From Aldrovandia affinis (Eukaryota; Chordata; Actinopteri; Notacanthiformes; Halosauridae): a DNA stretch of 64,000 nucleotides. Below the pieces are notes generated by a model. It was not told where the DNA came from and made no database searches. It saw only the letters and a list, made by a program, of their open reading frames with translations. Within the stretch, counting starts at the first letter, position 1, and the number at the start of each line of letters is the position of its first letter. The stretch lies in NCBI GenBank assembly GCA_029706075.1, contig JAINUG010000480.1, forward strand, positions 152,501-216,500, in the 5' to 3' direction. Positions 1-11,029 of this stretch are shown here, one piece after another. A program made the translations under genes and the position numbers.

Positions 1-135
1 TTGATGTGCAGCCCACCTCAAGGCATTCCGTTATAGTGATGTGAAGTTCGATTATTTTTCTTAACTTATTCGCGACGAAGTTCATTTGATTCAGTAATCA
101 CCACTTCCCCAGAGCGCACAGGAACTCCCCTACCA

Positions 136-282
136 GCGAACGATGACTCAAAAATGTTGGGATTCTCGTTCAGAGCCAGGTTAACCATTTGCGAACGATG
201 ACTCGAAAATATTCTGATTCTTGTTCAGAGCCGGGTTAACGGTTCACGAACGATTCCTTCAAACATGCCTCATTCGTTCAGT
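136..282. repeat. Tandem repeat, about 2.7 copies of a 55-bp unit
   Basis: Units begin at 136, 191 and 246 with the shared word cgaacgat; the first two also share a later ttcagagcc and ggttaac. The second unit differs from the first at several bases and the third is partial. The repeat lies near the left inverted end of the putative element described above, where subterminal repeats are common in DNA transposons. Confidence 0.6.
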
Positions 283-339
283 GGAGTGGAGATAGCGGTT
301 CTTTGGCATGATAGATTATCTTGGCCCATGAATGCTAAA

Positions 340-960
340 CCAATGCAATTGTGGAGGAAAAAATAAGGGCTTGCATTCATGAACTCTGTGTTCTGTCCCT
401 ATGTTTCCAATAGATCATTTTATGTAACTTAATATCTGCACATGGTCTTATTCCTGTATGTTTTGCTAACCGGGCCAATAACATTCCACTAGACACATAA
501 ATAAAGCCACTGTTAGTCTATTATCAGTATGTCAATTAAAACAGAAATATTGCCTACATGCCGCGCTTGGATGTGAGACACCAATAACTTTAAATTAAAC
601 AGATGTGTTGGGCATATAAATTATGCAGCAGCACAAAACTCATTATACAAAAAGATACAAGAATTATGTCTAACATGAATTTAAATCGAAGGCCCGAGTG
701 TTCATTTGTGCGGTTGTAAAACTGTCTCTGTCCGATGAAGTAATGTTTATGTGTACGGGGGAGATCCGGACCATGCGGTCTGGAACTCAAGGTTCTGGCG
801 CTATAGTCTGCAGTTCAAAGTAACCATAAGCCCTCCCTCACTAGATAAACGACCATGGAAGAAGTCCACCAAGACTCACCCGTCACTGAGATTTATGAGT
901 CCAGCTCGAGACAATTTTGAGGGCACAAAGAGGAGAGAACGTGGATCAAGTTAAAGAAAA
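340..960. repeat. Dispersed repeat, diverged copy of 58690-59250
   Basis: Long collinear similarity to 58690-59250 is visible by eye, for example gctaaccgggcca, cagaaatattgcctacatg and gatgaagtaatg against aatgaagtaatg. The two copies run in the same direction and differ by many substitutions and small indels. No protein motif was recognised in either copy. It may be the untranslated part of a retroelement, but this is not established. Confidence 0.55.
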
Positions 961-1847
961 TGCATTTCGCCACTCTTAGTATTTACCTTTGTATTTACCT
1001 TTGTAAATTCACTGCCAGCGTTCCTGAGTCGCATGGGGGATAAATTCTAAACCCCTGGAATTAGGCTATCTGCATAAATTGTGCGGGAACAATGTAGCCA
1101 TGTATCAAACAAGTTGTTGCCACAATATATATGTCCATATAACCATATAGTGCACAGTTAGGTCAGCCGAAGTGTCTGTTTATCTCTGTTTATGTTGTTT
1201 TATTAAAGAGTGATGAACAAAAGAATAAATGTAACCGAAATGAGAAATAAAATGATCACGAGGGATAATGGAATGTGATGAGATCATTGAGGAGGAGTTG
1301 AATCAGGGGGTGTAACGATGACATAGAGCTCCAAGGCAGGGGGGTGTGACATGTTTAAAACTGTGGATGTACGAAATGGGGGGAGAGCTCTTTACGCAAA
1401 CCAGCCACGGCTTTTCTTGTAGATGATTTTGCATTGTGTACAATAAAACCCAATTATATCAGACTCTGAAGAACGTGTTGTTTAGTAAGAAGTATTGAAT
1501 GTGGTTTAGGATCTCTCAGTCTAACTGGCCCTGGCTGAGATTTGATTCTCCACATAATTAGTCGTTCTGATAGCAAACATAACTAGATAATCTACCCAAT
1601 TAGAAGAACTCAAGAGTTGTTATTCTCAAGCCCTGAAATACTTGTGATTGTAGTTCAGTAGCCTAGGGTAATGCCCAGTCGTTCACTCATAAAACAAGAG
1701 TTTAGGCAGTCAGCAGCTAATGAGTTTACTTTTAGTTTTGCAATGTTATGTCCTGCAACATCGTGTCATTGAAATGCTTTTGCAAAATGTGATAAATTAT
1801 TTAACGGTGAGCAGCTAGCTAGCCACAGGAATAATAAACACCTCTCT
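961..1847. other. No gene seen; possible LTR-like segment at 1311-1500
   Basis: This stretch has no convincing coding frame. From 1311 (tgtaacgatgacat) to about 1500 it resembles an LTR or retroelement 3' end, with a polyadenylation-type signal aataaaaccc near 1442. No partner LTR, primer-binding site or target duplication was found, so this is only a suggestion. Confidence 0.25.
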
Positions 1848-2990
1848 GCCTCATTTGCCATCAGGTCCGGCATCAGGCAGGTGTGCCCTCTAGTGCCCCT
1901 CCTGTACGCCATCTGCCTTGAGCCGTTTCTACAGGCCATCTGGTGAAACAAAGATATCAGGGGATATCTACTGCCAGGTGGCCATGGGGAGCGGCTTGGG
2001 TTGATGGCGTATATGGATGACATCATCAGCACAGATAGTCGTTCCATCACCACTGCTACAAAGGTGGTAGATGATCTGTGCGGCCACAGGTGCCCTGGGC
2101 AACCGAGGCAAGAGCTTTTTAGAGATCGGGAGAGACTATGATCCCGAGGGGCAACCTGACCCTGAACCCCGAAATTGTATGAAAAAATGCAAACTATAAA
2201 ACATTAAACAATAAACAAAAGGACATAACATGGATGTCTGCTCATGACTGTCTCCCCACTTTTTTTTTCTGATCGAGAACTGCTCCCATGGATGCACTGA
2301 CTCAGAACATGTACACAATCTGTTCTGGGAGTGCTCCGTGGCCAGATGGGTCTGGGGCCTTGTTGTGTCCTCTGTCTCCCAGAACAGGGTCCTCCCTGTT
2401 GACTGAGAGGGTCCTGTACGGCCCCCATGAGGGATGTAGGACCCTGGAGCTGCAGTGCCAGTGGAGGATCAATAACACCATAAAGCAGGTCCTGTGGGAG
2501 ACAAGGAACATCAAGGTCTTCCAAGAACAAACAGTGGACCTGGTCACTCCCTGGAGGAGGATTCAAAACCTCCTCCAGGACTGCATTTTGGTGGACCTTT
2601 TGAAAGATGAGAGAGGAGGGAGGAGGAAATGGGGGGTGAGCCACTGGAAATAGCTCATTGTATAGCTCACCCCCCAGAGGAGGCACCCACTGAGCAGCCA
2701 ACCCATGAGCAGGAACTTCTTTTTTCTTTCAGTTGAAAATTTTGTAAATTTTGAGTTTCCTTTTTTTTCCCTGATTTAAGCTTATATGTATTTCCAGTCC
2801 TGTCCTTTTGATATATGGTCTAAATCTGTTATGTTGTGCCCCTGTCTTTGTAAAATGTTTGAACCCATTGTTACCCGAATACCTTTTTTGTTTTTCTATA
2901 GTTGGAATGCCAACTTTTAAATGGAATCGATTGTAAATCTGAAAAGATTTTTTTTTTAAACAATAAAAGAACTGAAATGGATAAGCAACA
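1848..2990 (+). pseudogene. 3' fragment of a Tx1-like (L1-group) LINE, reverse transcriptase and C-terminal region
   Basis: The plus strand encodes reverse-transcriptase remnants with a GIRQVCPLVPLLYAICLEPF-like block near 1860-1950, then a YMDD box near 2010 in place of the usual YADD. A separate open segment at 2288-2653 encodes the tail with VLYGP, IKQVLWETRNI and WGVSHW, typical of the C-terminus of Tx1/Nimb-like L1-group LINEs. At least one in-frame stop (after LQAIW near 1942) and missing sequence between the blocks show a dead copy. The AT-rich segment 2700-2990 with poly-A-like runs is probably its 3' UTR. The family assignment rests on motif recognition only. Confidence 0.6.
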
Positions 2991-3479
2991 TTTCTCAACT
3001 CTTGATTCCGTGACGTCCACCGCTACATTATCATGTTTAAAAACATGTTGGTTGGAAGCTGAGTGTGATGTAGGCGGAGCCGCTTGATCAATCGAATGAG
3101 TAAAATAAACAACTCACTGAGAAAATGAATCATTACTCCCGAGTCAGTAAAAAGAGTTATTCAATTCGAACAAATCGTTTGCGTACTGCGCATCATTCCG
3201 TTGATGGACTGACATGAGATGTGCAAGAAAATGTATGGCTCCAATTCTGAATAAATACTAATTTAACTCAAGATTCCATTGTTTATTGCTGGAAGCAGAT
3301 ACAACATGGTACCAGGAGTGACTGAACTCACTCACAATATAGTCACTGATTCGTTCTTTGTACTCGTAATCAGTGATTCAGCACACCCAGTTCACTTAGC
3401 TGATTCGTTCAAAAAGATTTGTTCGTTTGTGAACTGCACATCACTAGTGCACGTAGCAGACCAGCCCAGTCATAGTTGC

Positions 3480-3764
3480 TAGTTAGATATCTACCGTTAG
3501 CTTTAAGACCATAGAATAGCTAAAACCTCCCACAGAGCTGAAATTGAGGGGGATGTGGAAGAGCAATGGAGGCGATACGATCAGCACGGCATCGGAGGAG
3601 AGGGATCTGATGGCAAACAAAAGATCGTACTTTTTTTAAAGGCCTCTACATGCTTCTGCGTAAGCAACGGGACTGCAACGCGACTGCGACATGACATTCC
3701 TCTGCAACATGTTGCAGAGCACTTGGCAATACATACTTATGCGCAACCTACACACCATGGTGTC
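3480..3764. repeat. Gene-free left flank with a palindromic dispersed repeat
   Basis: This stretch has no coding signal. Bases 3701-3720 form a perfect 20-bp palindrome, ctctgcaacatgttgcagag. The surrounding 3640-3720 resembles, in inverse orientation, the sequence at about 55780-55880 and its duplicate at about 62980-63080 (shared words aaggcct, catgc, actgca, gcgactgc). It ends at the 8-bp target duplication of the Tol2-like element. Confidence 0.5.
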
Positions 3765-3950
3765 CAGTGGTGTATAAAGTACCAAAAAGCCATACTTGAG
3801 TAAAAGTAAAGATACCTTGCTGGAAAATGACTCTGGTAAAAGTGAAAGTCACCTATTAGAATATTTACTTGAGTAAAAATCTTAAAGTTTCTGGGGTTTA
3901 CTGTACTTAAGTATCAAAAGTTAAAGTATGTAATATAAATGTACTTAAGT

Positions 3951-5415
3951 CAGGGCCGCGTTAAGCCTCCCCGGGGCCCAGGGCTAACACACCTCCCGGG
4001 GCCCTATGTCCACGATTTTCAACTGGAAAAGTAAAAGCACATTGACGTGACCAGGCCTGGCAACGATAAAGACATGCCGCAAATTCGACAAATAGGCCTA
4101 TGACAAAGGATATCAGAAGTAGATAGTGAATATGTTACAGAATGAGACCTCCAATTGAAAACTTTGAACGTTGTAATGTATTAAAAGCTGTCAGAGTACC
4201 GACTCTTATTTTACAGTGCTCTCGAAATATTCACGTCTGTTACCCGAACGCATGAGTTCAAGTTCAAGTCATGACCAACCTTGCCCAGCATGGCAGGATA
4301 ATGAAAGGGAGTAGTAGCCTAGTGTACAAAGTAGGCCTACAAAACAGAAATTTGACCACAAATGACAATGCACAAAACAATACACTTCCCGTTCAATCAC
4401 TAGCACCAACAAAACAAGCATTGATAAATGATTTAATGTTACTCACCTATAGGACAAAGTATCATACTTTGTGTAAGTTAATTGAGCTACCGTTTTAATT
4501 TCAACACGTAGCATTAACACCTGCATCTAATTATACAATAAATGCGAATGTATACAGCAAACTTGACATAATTTAAGTTTATACTGGCTTTTTAAAAATA
4601 CTTTTGTCCAAACATTGCTACAAATTACAGGCCAACTTGCTAGAGAACATTAGGCTATTAAATTGCGTTGTTGTTGTTCAGCTAGCTAACGTTACTTACT
4701 TAGCAACACAACTAAGCTATTCGGTCATGCAAAATTAGCCCACTTCGTTTTCTTCAGTCGAACTCGAATTAAGATGAATTTATCTGAAATAGTTTGTTGA
4801 CAGTTATAAAATGGTGGTTGCTTGGGGGGGAATAGGCTACAACATAGGTTTTTGCAGCGAAACCCGTTATAAATAGTAATTTATTACTTTCTGGTTGGAC
4901 ATCTCAGGTTATAGCTGTAGCTAAGTGCGTTTCTCTCGCCAATTTCAGCAACTAAAGTATCAAAATGTTATCGCACGTGAAATTGACATAGGTGATTTTC
5001 TAATTTCACTAAAGCAGAACGACAGCGCGCATACATGTAGCGGCATGATTGCGCCGCGCGACAGGTTTACCTCTGCTCGTGACGCTACAGCAACAGATGA
5101 AAGTCCTCCGACACACCGAGTTGGACCGACAGCGATTTCCACTTGTAGAATCAAGCTCCCGAGACAAAGTCGTCCTTACGCAGAAGGGAACAGACTATAC
5201 AAACACACTCTCACTGACACTGATTGTTGCGACAGGACAATGTGGACTACTACAGGAGGGAAAGTGGACCAAAATGTACAGTGACAGTCAAAACACCATA
5301 AACCCGCATTCAAAAATTCAATGTAGGCCTAAAGTAATCTGCTATTCCCGGGGCCCCCTAGTGGCCGGGGCCCTGGGCTGCAGCCCATGTTGCCCAATAG
5401 GTTAACGCGGGCCAG
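3951..5415. mobile_element. Non-autonomous hAT-like element inserted near the Tol2-like terminus
   Basis: The ends are cagggccgcgttaa and, inverted, ctggcccgcgttaa (12 of 14 matching), with GC-rich subterminal runs such as ccccggggccc on both sides. The flanks carry an identical 8-bp duplication, acttaagt (3943-3950 and 5416-5423). The interior of about 1.4 kb has no transposase motif and only short random frames, so it depends on another element for movement. The CAGGG-type end and 8-bp duplication point to the hAT superfamily; the family is unknown. Confidence 0.85.
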
Positions 5416-5857
5416 ACTTAAGTATCAAAAGTAAAAGTACAAGTAAAAAGTACACGTAAAAATGCTGTTAATAAAAAAGCGGTCAGAAGTTTGAGTTTTT
5501 ATCATTGTTTAGTCTTTATTTGTGTAGCCTCTCGTGTAGGTCTACACAACAAGGTCTACATAACAAGAACTTCTTCCCTCCCACTCCTTCATTCATCCAT
5601 CCCTCCCTCTTTCCCTGGTGTGTGTACAACCTGTTTTCTCTTGACCAATCCGGATCAATGGTCTTATGTAGCCTGTAAAGTCAGTGCAGAACCCATGTAC
5701 ATCCATAGCCCTGGGACAGAATATCCCAGTCATATAACAAAATTAAAATAAAGTACTCAGTACTTGAGTGCTGCTACCACATCATAACATAATCATCCAC
5801 AAAATCACACAAAATCAAAACATGACTGAAGCAGCACTGAAAGTAATAACCCAGTCA

Positions 5858-6186
5858 TTACTTGAAACTATAAAATTTGCTGTTCATCTTCAACAGAAGT
5901 TGGTTCTCAAAATTGTGTGAATGCAGTCTTGCTCTTCTTGGGCTGAAGACAAGTCTTGCAATGCTAAATAGCCTTTCACGGGCTGCTGAGGCAGGTAGAG
6001 GCGTGTTCAGCTTTACAGACATCTTGCACACAGCTGGAAAGGACTTCAGCTAATCCATATGATATGCTGAAATGGCCAGGTATCCATCCAGGTCTTTGGA
6101 GCTGTCTTGTGCTTGAGGTGCCTGCAGGGCATCACCTAGCTGCAGGGAGGGTGCTTCCGTGTGTTGCTTGATGTAGTCCACCCCTG
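5858..6186 (-). pseudogene. Tol2-like transposase, last exon (dimerisation domain)
   Basis: The exon starts after a tttcag acceptor and opens with VDYIKQH. It continues through SKDLDGYLA and ends in the hAT dimerisation block: TPLPASAARERLFS, RRARL, NFENQLLLKMN, then a stop at 5858-5860. An in-frame stop follows AYHMD, so the exon is broken. Order and spacing match the end of Tol2-type transposases of about 650 residues. A second copy of the same exon lies at 39511-39780 on the plus strand. Confidence 0.85.
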
Positions 6187-6391
6187 AAATATATTGAGGA
6201 TGGGGTGATAAAAATATAAATTATAGGATTAATACAAATTTCTAACATATGACCCCAACCTAAGGTTTTGTACTAAATAGTTTGTTTTAATTTGAGGTGT
6301 ATACATTTAGTTTCATGCATCCATAATCGATGGAAAAGTGTCAAAATGTACACCTATACACTTATTTTTCATTATCCCCATGTTGTCTTGC

Positions 6392-6506
6392 CCATTCTGA
6401 TTGTGGCATCATCCTTTGTCCAAGATGTTCGGAACTTTGGAAAAAGAATCGCAACTGCAATCAACTCAGGGTCTGTCATGTGGCCAAACTGATTCTTTAT
6501 TCCCAC
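6392..6506 (-). pseudogene. Tol2-like transposase exon with DPELIAVAILFPKFRTSW
   Basis: Read on the minus strand, a gatacag acceptor precedes VGIKNQFGHM and the block DPELIAVAILFPKFRTSW, which is characteristic of the late catalytic part of hAT transposases. The frame joins in phase with the upstream exon ending in DALQ at 10370. The best exon end is a GC donor (gcaag) after DDATIRM, and the reading then resumes at 6186 with VDYIKQH. The intron before this exon holds the L2 LINE at 6602-10321. Confidence 0.8.
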
Positions 6507-6601
6507 CTGTATCAGAAATCACAAACGATGTTATGCCATGTAGACTTCCACCTACTACGAATTTGTTTTGTTACATTGGTGCATGACAGTAAACAATAAC
6601 C

Positions 6602-9600
6602 AGTGTGCATTCGACCACGGTAAGAGTCATCTCGTTGCGTTCTAGTGAGTGTTGTAGTTTTCGGCGTTCACTGCCTGTTTTCACCTGTTGCAGTAGCAGG
6701 TCTCGTTACTTTGTTAGTTTAATTAGTAGCTTGTTGCTTTTGTTCCAGTTTATTAGTCTTGATTACTAGCTTCAGTCACTGCTTAGAAGATTTAGTTCAA
6801 AGTTGATTGATACTTAGCGTTTAAATCGGTTTTGTTTTAACAGGCGTAGCACCCGTGTCTGTAGTTGATTAATGTAAGGAATTGGTAATTAGTCTGTATT
6901 GTTGTCAGGGGGTATTCGCCACATATAAACAGCCATATTTGTGGACAGCGGCAGCTTTTTGCGGCAGCCTCACCTTCCTAGCCTCACCGAACGAAGACTC
7001 GGCGGACAAAGACGGAGGAGTCTACCTGCAGGAATCCACCGAGGGGGGCCAACTAGGGAGTGCTCGCCGCACGGTAAGTATCATAGTTTTGTATCTCCCT
7101 GTTCTACTTCCTCTGCATCTAACACTACATGCTACCTCCCTATCCCAGTCCATGTCTCCTCTTCTAGATTGCCTAGAAGGAGAGATTCTACCCACACCTG
7201 TAATCTGTCCAATCTCATCCTCCCTCCCAGATCTCCCGGTGTTGACGTGGTGGTAGCAGGCGGACTATGGAACTGCCAGTCCGCTGTCTGGAAGGCCGAT
7301 TCCAACTCGGCCCAGGCCTCACTACTCTCCCTGCAGTTCCTGGCGCTCACAGAGACGTGGATCACTCCACAGAACACAGCCACCCCTGCTGCTCTCTCCG
7401 CTGCCTACACCTTCTCCCACACTCCACGACCCACAGGTAGGGGTGGAGGGACAGGTATACTGATCTCCCCCTTGTGGAGATTTAGTATTGTTCCTCTTCC
7501 TCACTTCTCACCCTCCTCCTTTGAATTTCATGCTGTCACTGTCACTGTTCCATGTAAACTGCACATCATTGTTCTTTATCGCCCTCCAGGTCCACTGGGG
7601 AGTTTCCTAGATGAGATGGATGCCCTACTCAGCGCTTTCCCTGAGGATGGCACACCCGTCTTACTCCTCGGTGACTTCAACCTGCCACTGGAGACCTCTC
7701 AGGCCTCTGCATTCCTCCCCCTGTTTCAGTCCTTCGACTTCACCCTGGCTGAATCCCCATTCACCCACAAGGCCGGTAACCAACTGGACCTGGTCTTCAC
7801 TAGGAACTGCGCATTACCCAACATTACGGTATCTCCCCTACATGTGTCTGACCATAGCTTTCTGTCTTTCTCTCTCCCCCTCCCCTCTGCGCCTAAACCA
7901 TCCTCACCTGCTCCCACTGTCCTTGTCCGACGCAACCTCCGCTCTCTCTCCCCCGCTGCCCTGTCGGCTACTGTTCTATCTTCCCTTCCCCCTACTGATA
8001 CATTCTCTCAGCTACCTGCTGAGGAAGCATCGTCCAGCCTACTTTCCTCTCTCTCCTCCTCCTTTGACTCACACTGTCCTCTGTCCACTAAACCTGCATG
8101 CCTCAGACCCCCCGCCCCCTGGCTAACCGACTCCATTTGGGCTAACAGACTGAAACTGCGAGCGGCAGAAAGGAAATGGAGAAAATCCAAATCCCCTGTA
8201 GCTCTGACTGATTTCCACACACTCCTGGCTTCCTTCTCCTCTAACCTCTCCTCTGCTAAGTCTGCATTTTTCCTTTCCAAAATTCAATCTTCAGTTTCAA
8301 ACCCTCGTAAACTCTACTCTACGTTTTCCTCTCTCCTCACCCCTCCTCCTCCCACACCCCTCTCCTCTCTAACCGCGGATGACTTCGCATCCTTCTTTCA
8401 CGAGAAGGTTGATGTCATTCGCAACTCCTTCTCCCCAACCTCTCCCTCACCGATCTCGCTACCTAAACCTCTCACCCCTTTGTCCTCCTTCTCGCCCCTC
8501 CCTGACTCAGACATCCTTCAACTTGTCCTCTCCCACCGTCCTACCACGTGCCCTCTTGATCCCATTCCTTCCCCCCTCTTCCAGTCCATTGCTATGGACA
8601 TCCTCCCCTTTGTCTCCAATGTCATTAACTCCTCTCTTTCCTCTGGCTCTGTCCCCTGTTCCCTCAAATGTGCTCATGTTGTCCCCCTCCTCAAAAAACC
8701 CTCTCTGAATCCTGCTGTCATTTCAAACTACCGACCTGTCTCTCTCCTCCCATTCCTTTCCAAAATGTTAGAGCGGGCCGTCTATAACTAACTCTCTGCT
8801 CATCTCTTACAGAATGACCTGCTTGATCCCAACCAATCTGGGTTCAGAGCAGGCCACTCCACAGAGACTGCTCTCCTTGCTGTTACTGAGGCTCTTCATG
8901 GGGCTAAGTCCCAATCCCTTAGCTCCGCCCTCCTCCTCCTCGACCTGTCGGCAGCATTCGACACCGTGGACCACCGGATCCTGCTCTCATCTCTCGTCGA
9001 GATGGGAATCTCGGGATCTGCGTTGACATGGTTCGAGTCCTACCTGGCTGACCGGTCCTACCAGGTGGCCTGGAGAGGATCCCTCTCCTCTCCCCACACC
9101 CTCTCTACCGGAGTCCCGCAGGGCACGGTGCTGGGCCCCATCCTATTTTCTCTGTACACCAAGTCACTTGGCTCTGTTATTTCTGCTCATGGGTTTTCTT
9201 ATCACTGTTATGCTGATGACACTCAACTGTTTCTCTCCTTCTCTCCATCTGATACCCAGGTCCCAGCACGGATCTCTGCATGCCTGGCTGACATCTCCGC
9301 ATGGATGTCCACCCACCACCTGAAGCTGAACCTGGGGAAGACAGAGCTGCTCTTCCTCCCAGCAAAGGGCTCCCCGATGATTGATGCGTCAATCACCGTG
9401 GAAGGCTCCATAGTGTCTCCGTCCCAGTCTGCTAGGAGTCTTTGGGTAACACTGGACAACCAGCTGTGCTTCTCGAGCCACATTACAGCGATCGCTCGGA
9501 CCTGCCGATTCTCCCTCCACACCATCCGGAGGATCCGACCGTTCCTCACCCAAGAAGCCACACAACTCCTGGTCCAGGCCCTGGTGATCTCACGTCTGGA

Positions 9601-10321
9601 CTATTGCAATTCCTTGCTGGCAGGCCTTACGGCCTGCGCCATCAAGCCACTGCAACTAGTCCAGAACGCTGCTGCCCGTCTGGTGTTAAACCAGCCGAAG
9701 TTCACCCACGTCACCCCTCTACTTTCCTTTCTGCACTGGCTCCCCATCGCAGCACGCATCAGATTCAAGTCACTGGTGCTTGTGTTTCAAGCGGCCAGAG
9801 GTACTGCTCCCCCATACCTCCAGTCACTCATCACTCCCTACACACCTCCCAGACCCCTCCGCTCTGCCTCCTCTGGTAAACTGACTGTCCCTTCCCTCCG
9901 GGCGCCTGGCAGCCGCTCCTCGCAGTCTCGCCTCTTCTCTGTCCTGATCCCTCGCTGGTGGAACAACCTTCCGCAATCGGTCAGGACTGCGGAATCACTT
10001 GCGATCTTCCGCAAGATACTCAAAACCCACCTCTTCAGACTCCACTACCACTGAACTCTGTCCATCTAGCTAAATTGTCTTCACCACTGTTTACTTGTTC
10101 AACACTATACTTCCCCCCCTCCCCAGAAAAATAAATAAAATTCACTAACCTTTTCCTTCCCGGTGTTACAGGTATGGTACGCAGATGACTGCAATGATGT
10201 CTATTGCTGTATTCCTGCACTGATCTCGTGCGCTAACTATGATTGTTCCTACCATGTATTAATGCACATCTTGTAAGTCGCTCTGGATAACAGCATCTGC
10301 TAAATGCTCAAAATGTAAAAT
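6602..10321 (+). mobile_element. L2-clade LINE, nearly full length (family A, copy 1)
   Basis: It starts with the family 5' end agtgtgcattcg and ends with the L2 stem-loop tail gtcgctctggataacagc and repeats of aaatgt. This tail (10270-10321) is the structure recognised by the reverse transcriptase of UnaL2-type elements. A short possible target duplication, taaacaa, is seen on both sides. It lies in an intron of the Tol2-like transposase. It contains one long frame for endonuclease and reverse transcriptase with a single nonsense codon, so it is the best preserved of the four copies in the window. Confidence 0.85.
6941..10054 (+). pseudogene. L2 LINE ORF2-like protein: apurinic endonuclease plus reverse transcriptase, one premature stop
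   Basis: The frame is open from 6941 to 10054 (about 1037 codons) except for TAA at 8789-8791, where the sister copies have a glutamine codon. The N-terminal third shows apurinic-like endonuclease motifs: LALTETW, LYRPPG, LLLGDFN and SDHSFLSFS. The reverse transcriptase shows [39 protein letters not shown] and the catalytic YADDTQLF near 9210. The C-terminus has [13 protein letters not shown] and LHWLPI blocks, which are common in L2/CR1 proteins. The protein nicks target DNA and copies LINE RNA at the nick. Start codon choice is uncertain, because a conserved splice-donor-like gtaagt lies at 7074. Confidence 0.85.
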
Positions 10322-10369
10322 GTAATAAACAAACATTGTGCAAGGAATGAGATACAATACAATATACCT

Positions 10370-10566
10370 GTAGGGCATCCACCAGAGGCCTGCGGTATTT
10401 CAGTCACAAATTGACTCTGTCAAGTTTGGCAGTCAGTAGGTTGATTGTTGGAAGTAGCCACCCGATCTGGACATTTGCTTCTGCTTGCAAGATGCTGGTT
10501 GCCTGGGCGACTGGGCTCATGGCAGTGGCATACTCTGTGAGGAATGTGAGTTCAGCTGGATTAAAC
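10370..10566 (-). pseudogene. Tol2-like transposase exon (LTEYATAMSPVAQ)
   Basis: Bounded by a catcacag acceptor and a GT donor after DALQ, the minus strand reads FNPAELTFLTEYATAMSP, then QAEANVQIGWLLPT and a final RRPLVDALQ. These match the conserved region of Tol2-type hAT transposases that precedes the last catalytic residue. A TGA interrupts the frame after KLDRVNL near 10411. The exon is in phase with the next one at 6506. Confidence 0.8.
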
Positions 10567-11029
10567 CTGTGATGAAAACAAAGACAACAACATCATTTTA
10601 TAACACAATATAACCATTTCATTGAATTCAACAAAAAAAATGCTGGATGAGTAATTAAAGCTGCATGAGATAACTTTTTTATAGTTAAATATTCACATTT
10701 GTTTGCTATTATGCTTTTGCTATTATGAATTAGCATTAGCAAGACCCCAAAAATCTTTTTCGTGATATGAGACCGCATGAAACCCTGTGAATTTATTGTT
10801 TTAGAATGTCGGTGTACTGGCCAGTACTGCAGTTTTTTAATCACAACCAGAGATGACACCAAAGTTCAACATTTGCCAAAGTTATCTCATGCAGCTTTAA
10901 CTAAATGGACCAATGATAAGTGGAAGTTGGGATACAACTGTGAAACAGTTATTAGTGCCCATAAAAGGGTGGGGAAACACTGACAGTTCATCAATTATGA
11001 AGTAATAAAACCATAATTCCTATTTACAT

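Larger units (their letters stand above)
34..3449. mobile_element. Possible old DNA transposon defined only by a terminal inverted repeat pair
   Basis: The sequence tagtgatgtgaagttc at the left is matched in inverse by gaactgcacatcacta at the right, 15 of 16 bases. Flanking sequence near the right end (3090-3440) is rich in GTTCA/GAACG words, as are bases 40-290. A TA target duplication would fit, but no longer one is visible. The interior carries unrelated repeat debris (a possible LTR and a Tx1-like LINE), so the pair may be fortuitous or two separate ends. The family is not assigned. Confidence 0.3.

Noticed and set aside
136-282. CRISPR-like repeat array
   Set aside because: Only 2.7 head-to-tail units without spacers, in a fish genome; it is a simple tandem repeat.
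7132-9561. Many open frames of 60-170 codons on both strands within the L2 copies
   Set aside because: They are shadows of the C/T-rich LINE coding strand. They repeat at equivalent places in all four copies and show no independent motif.
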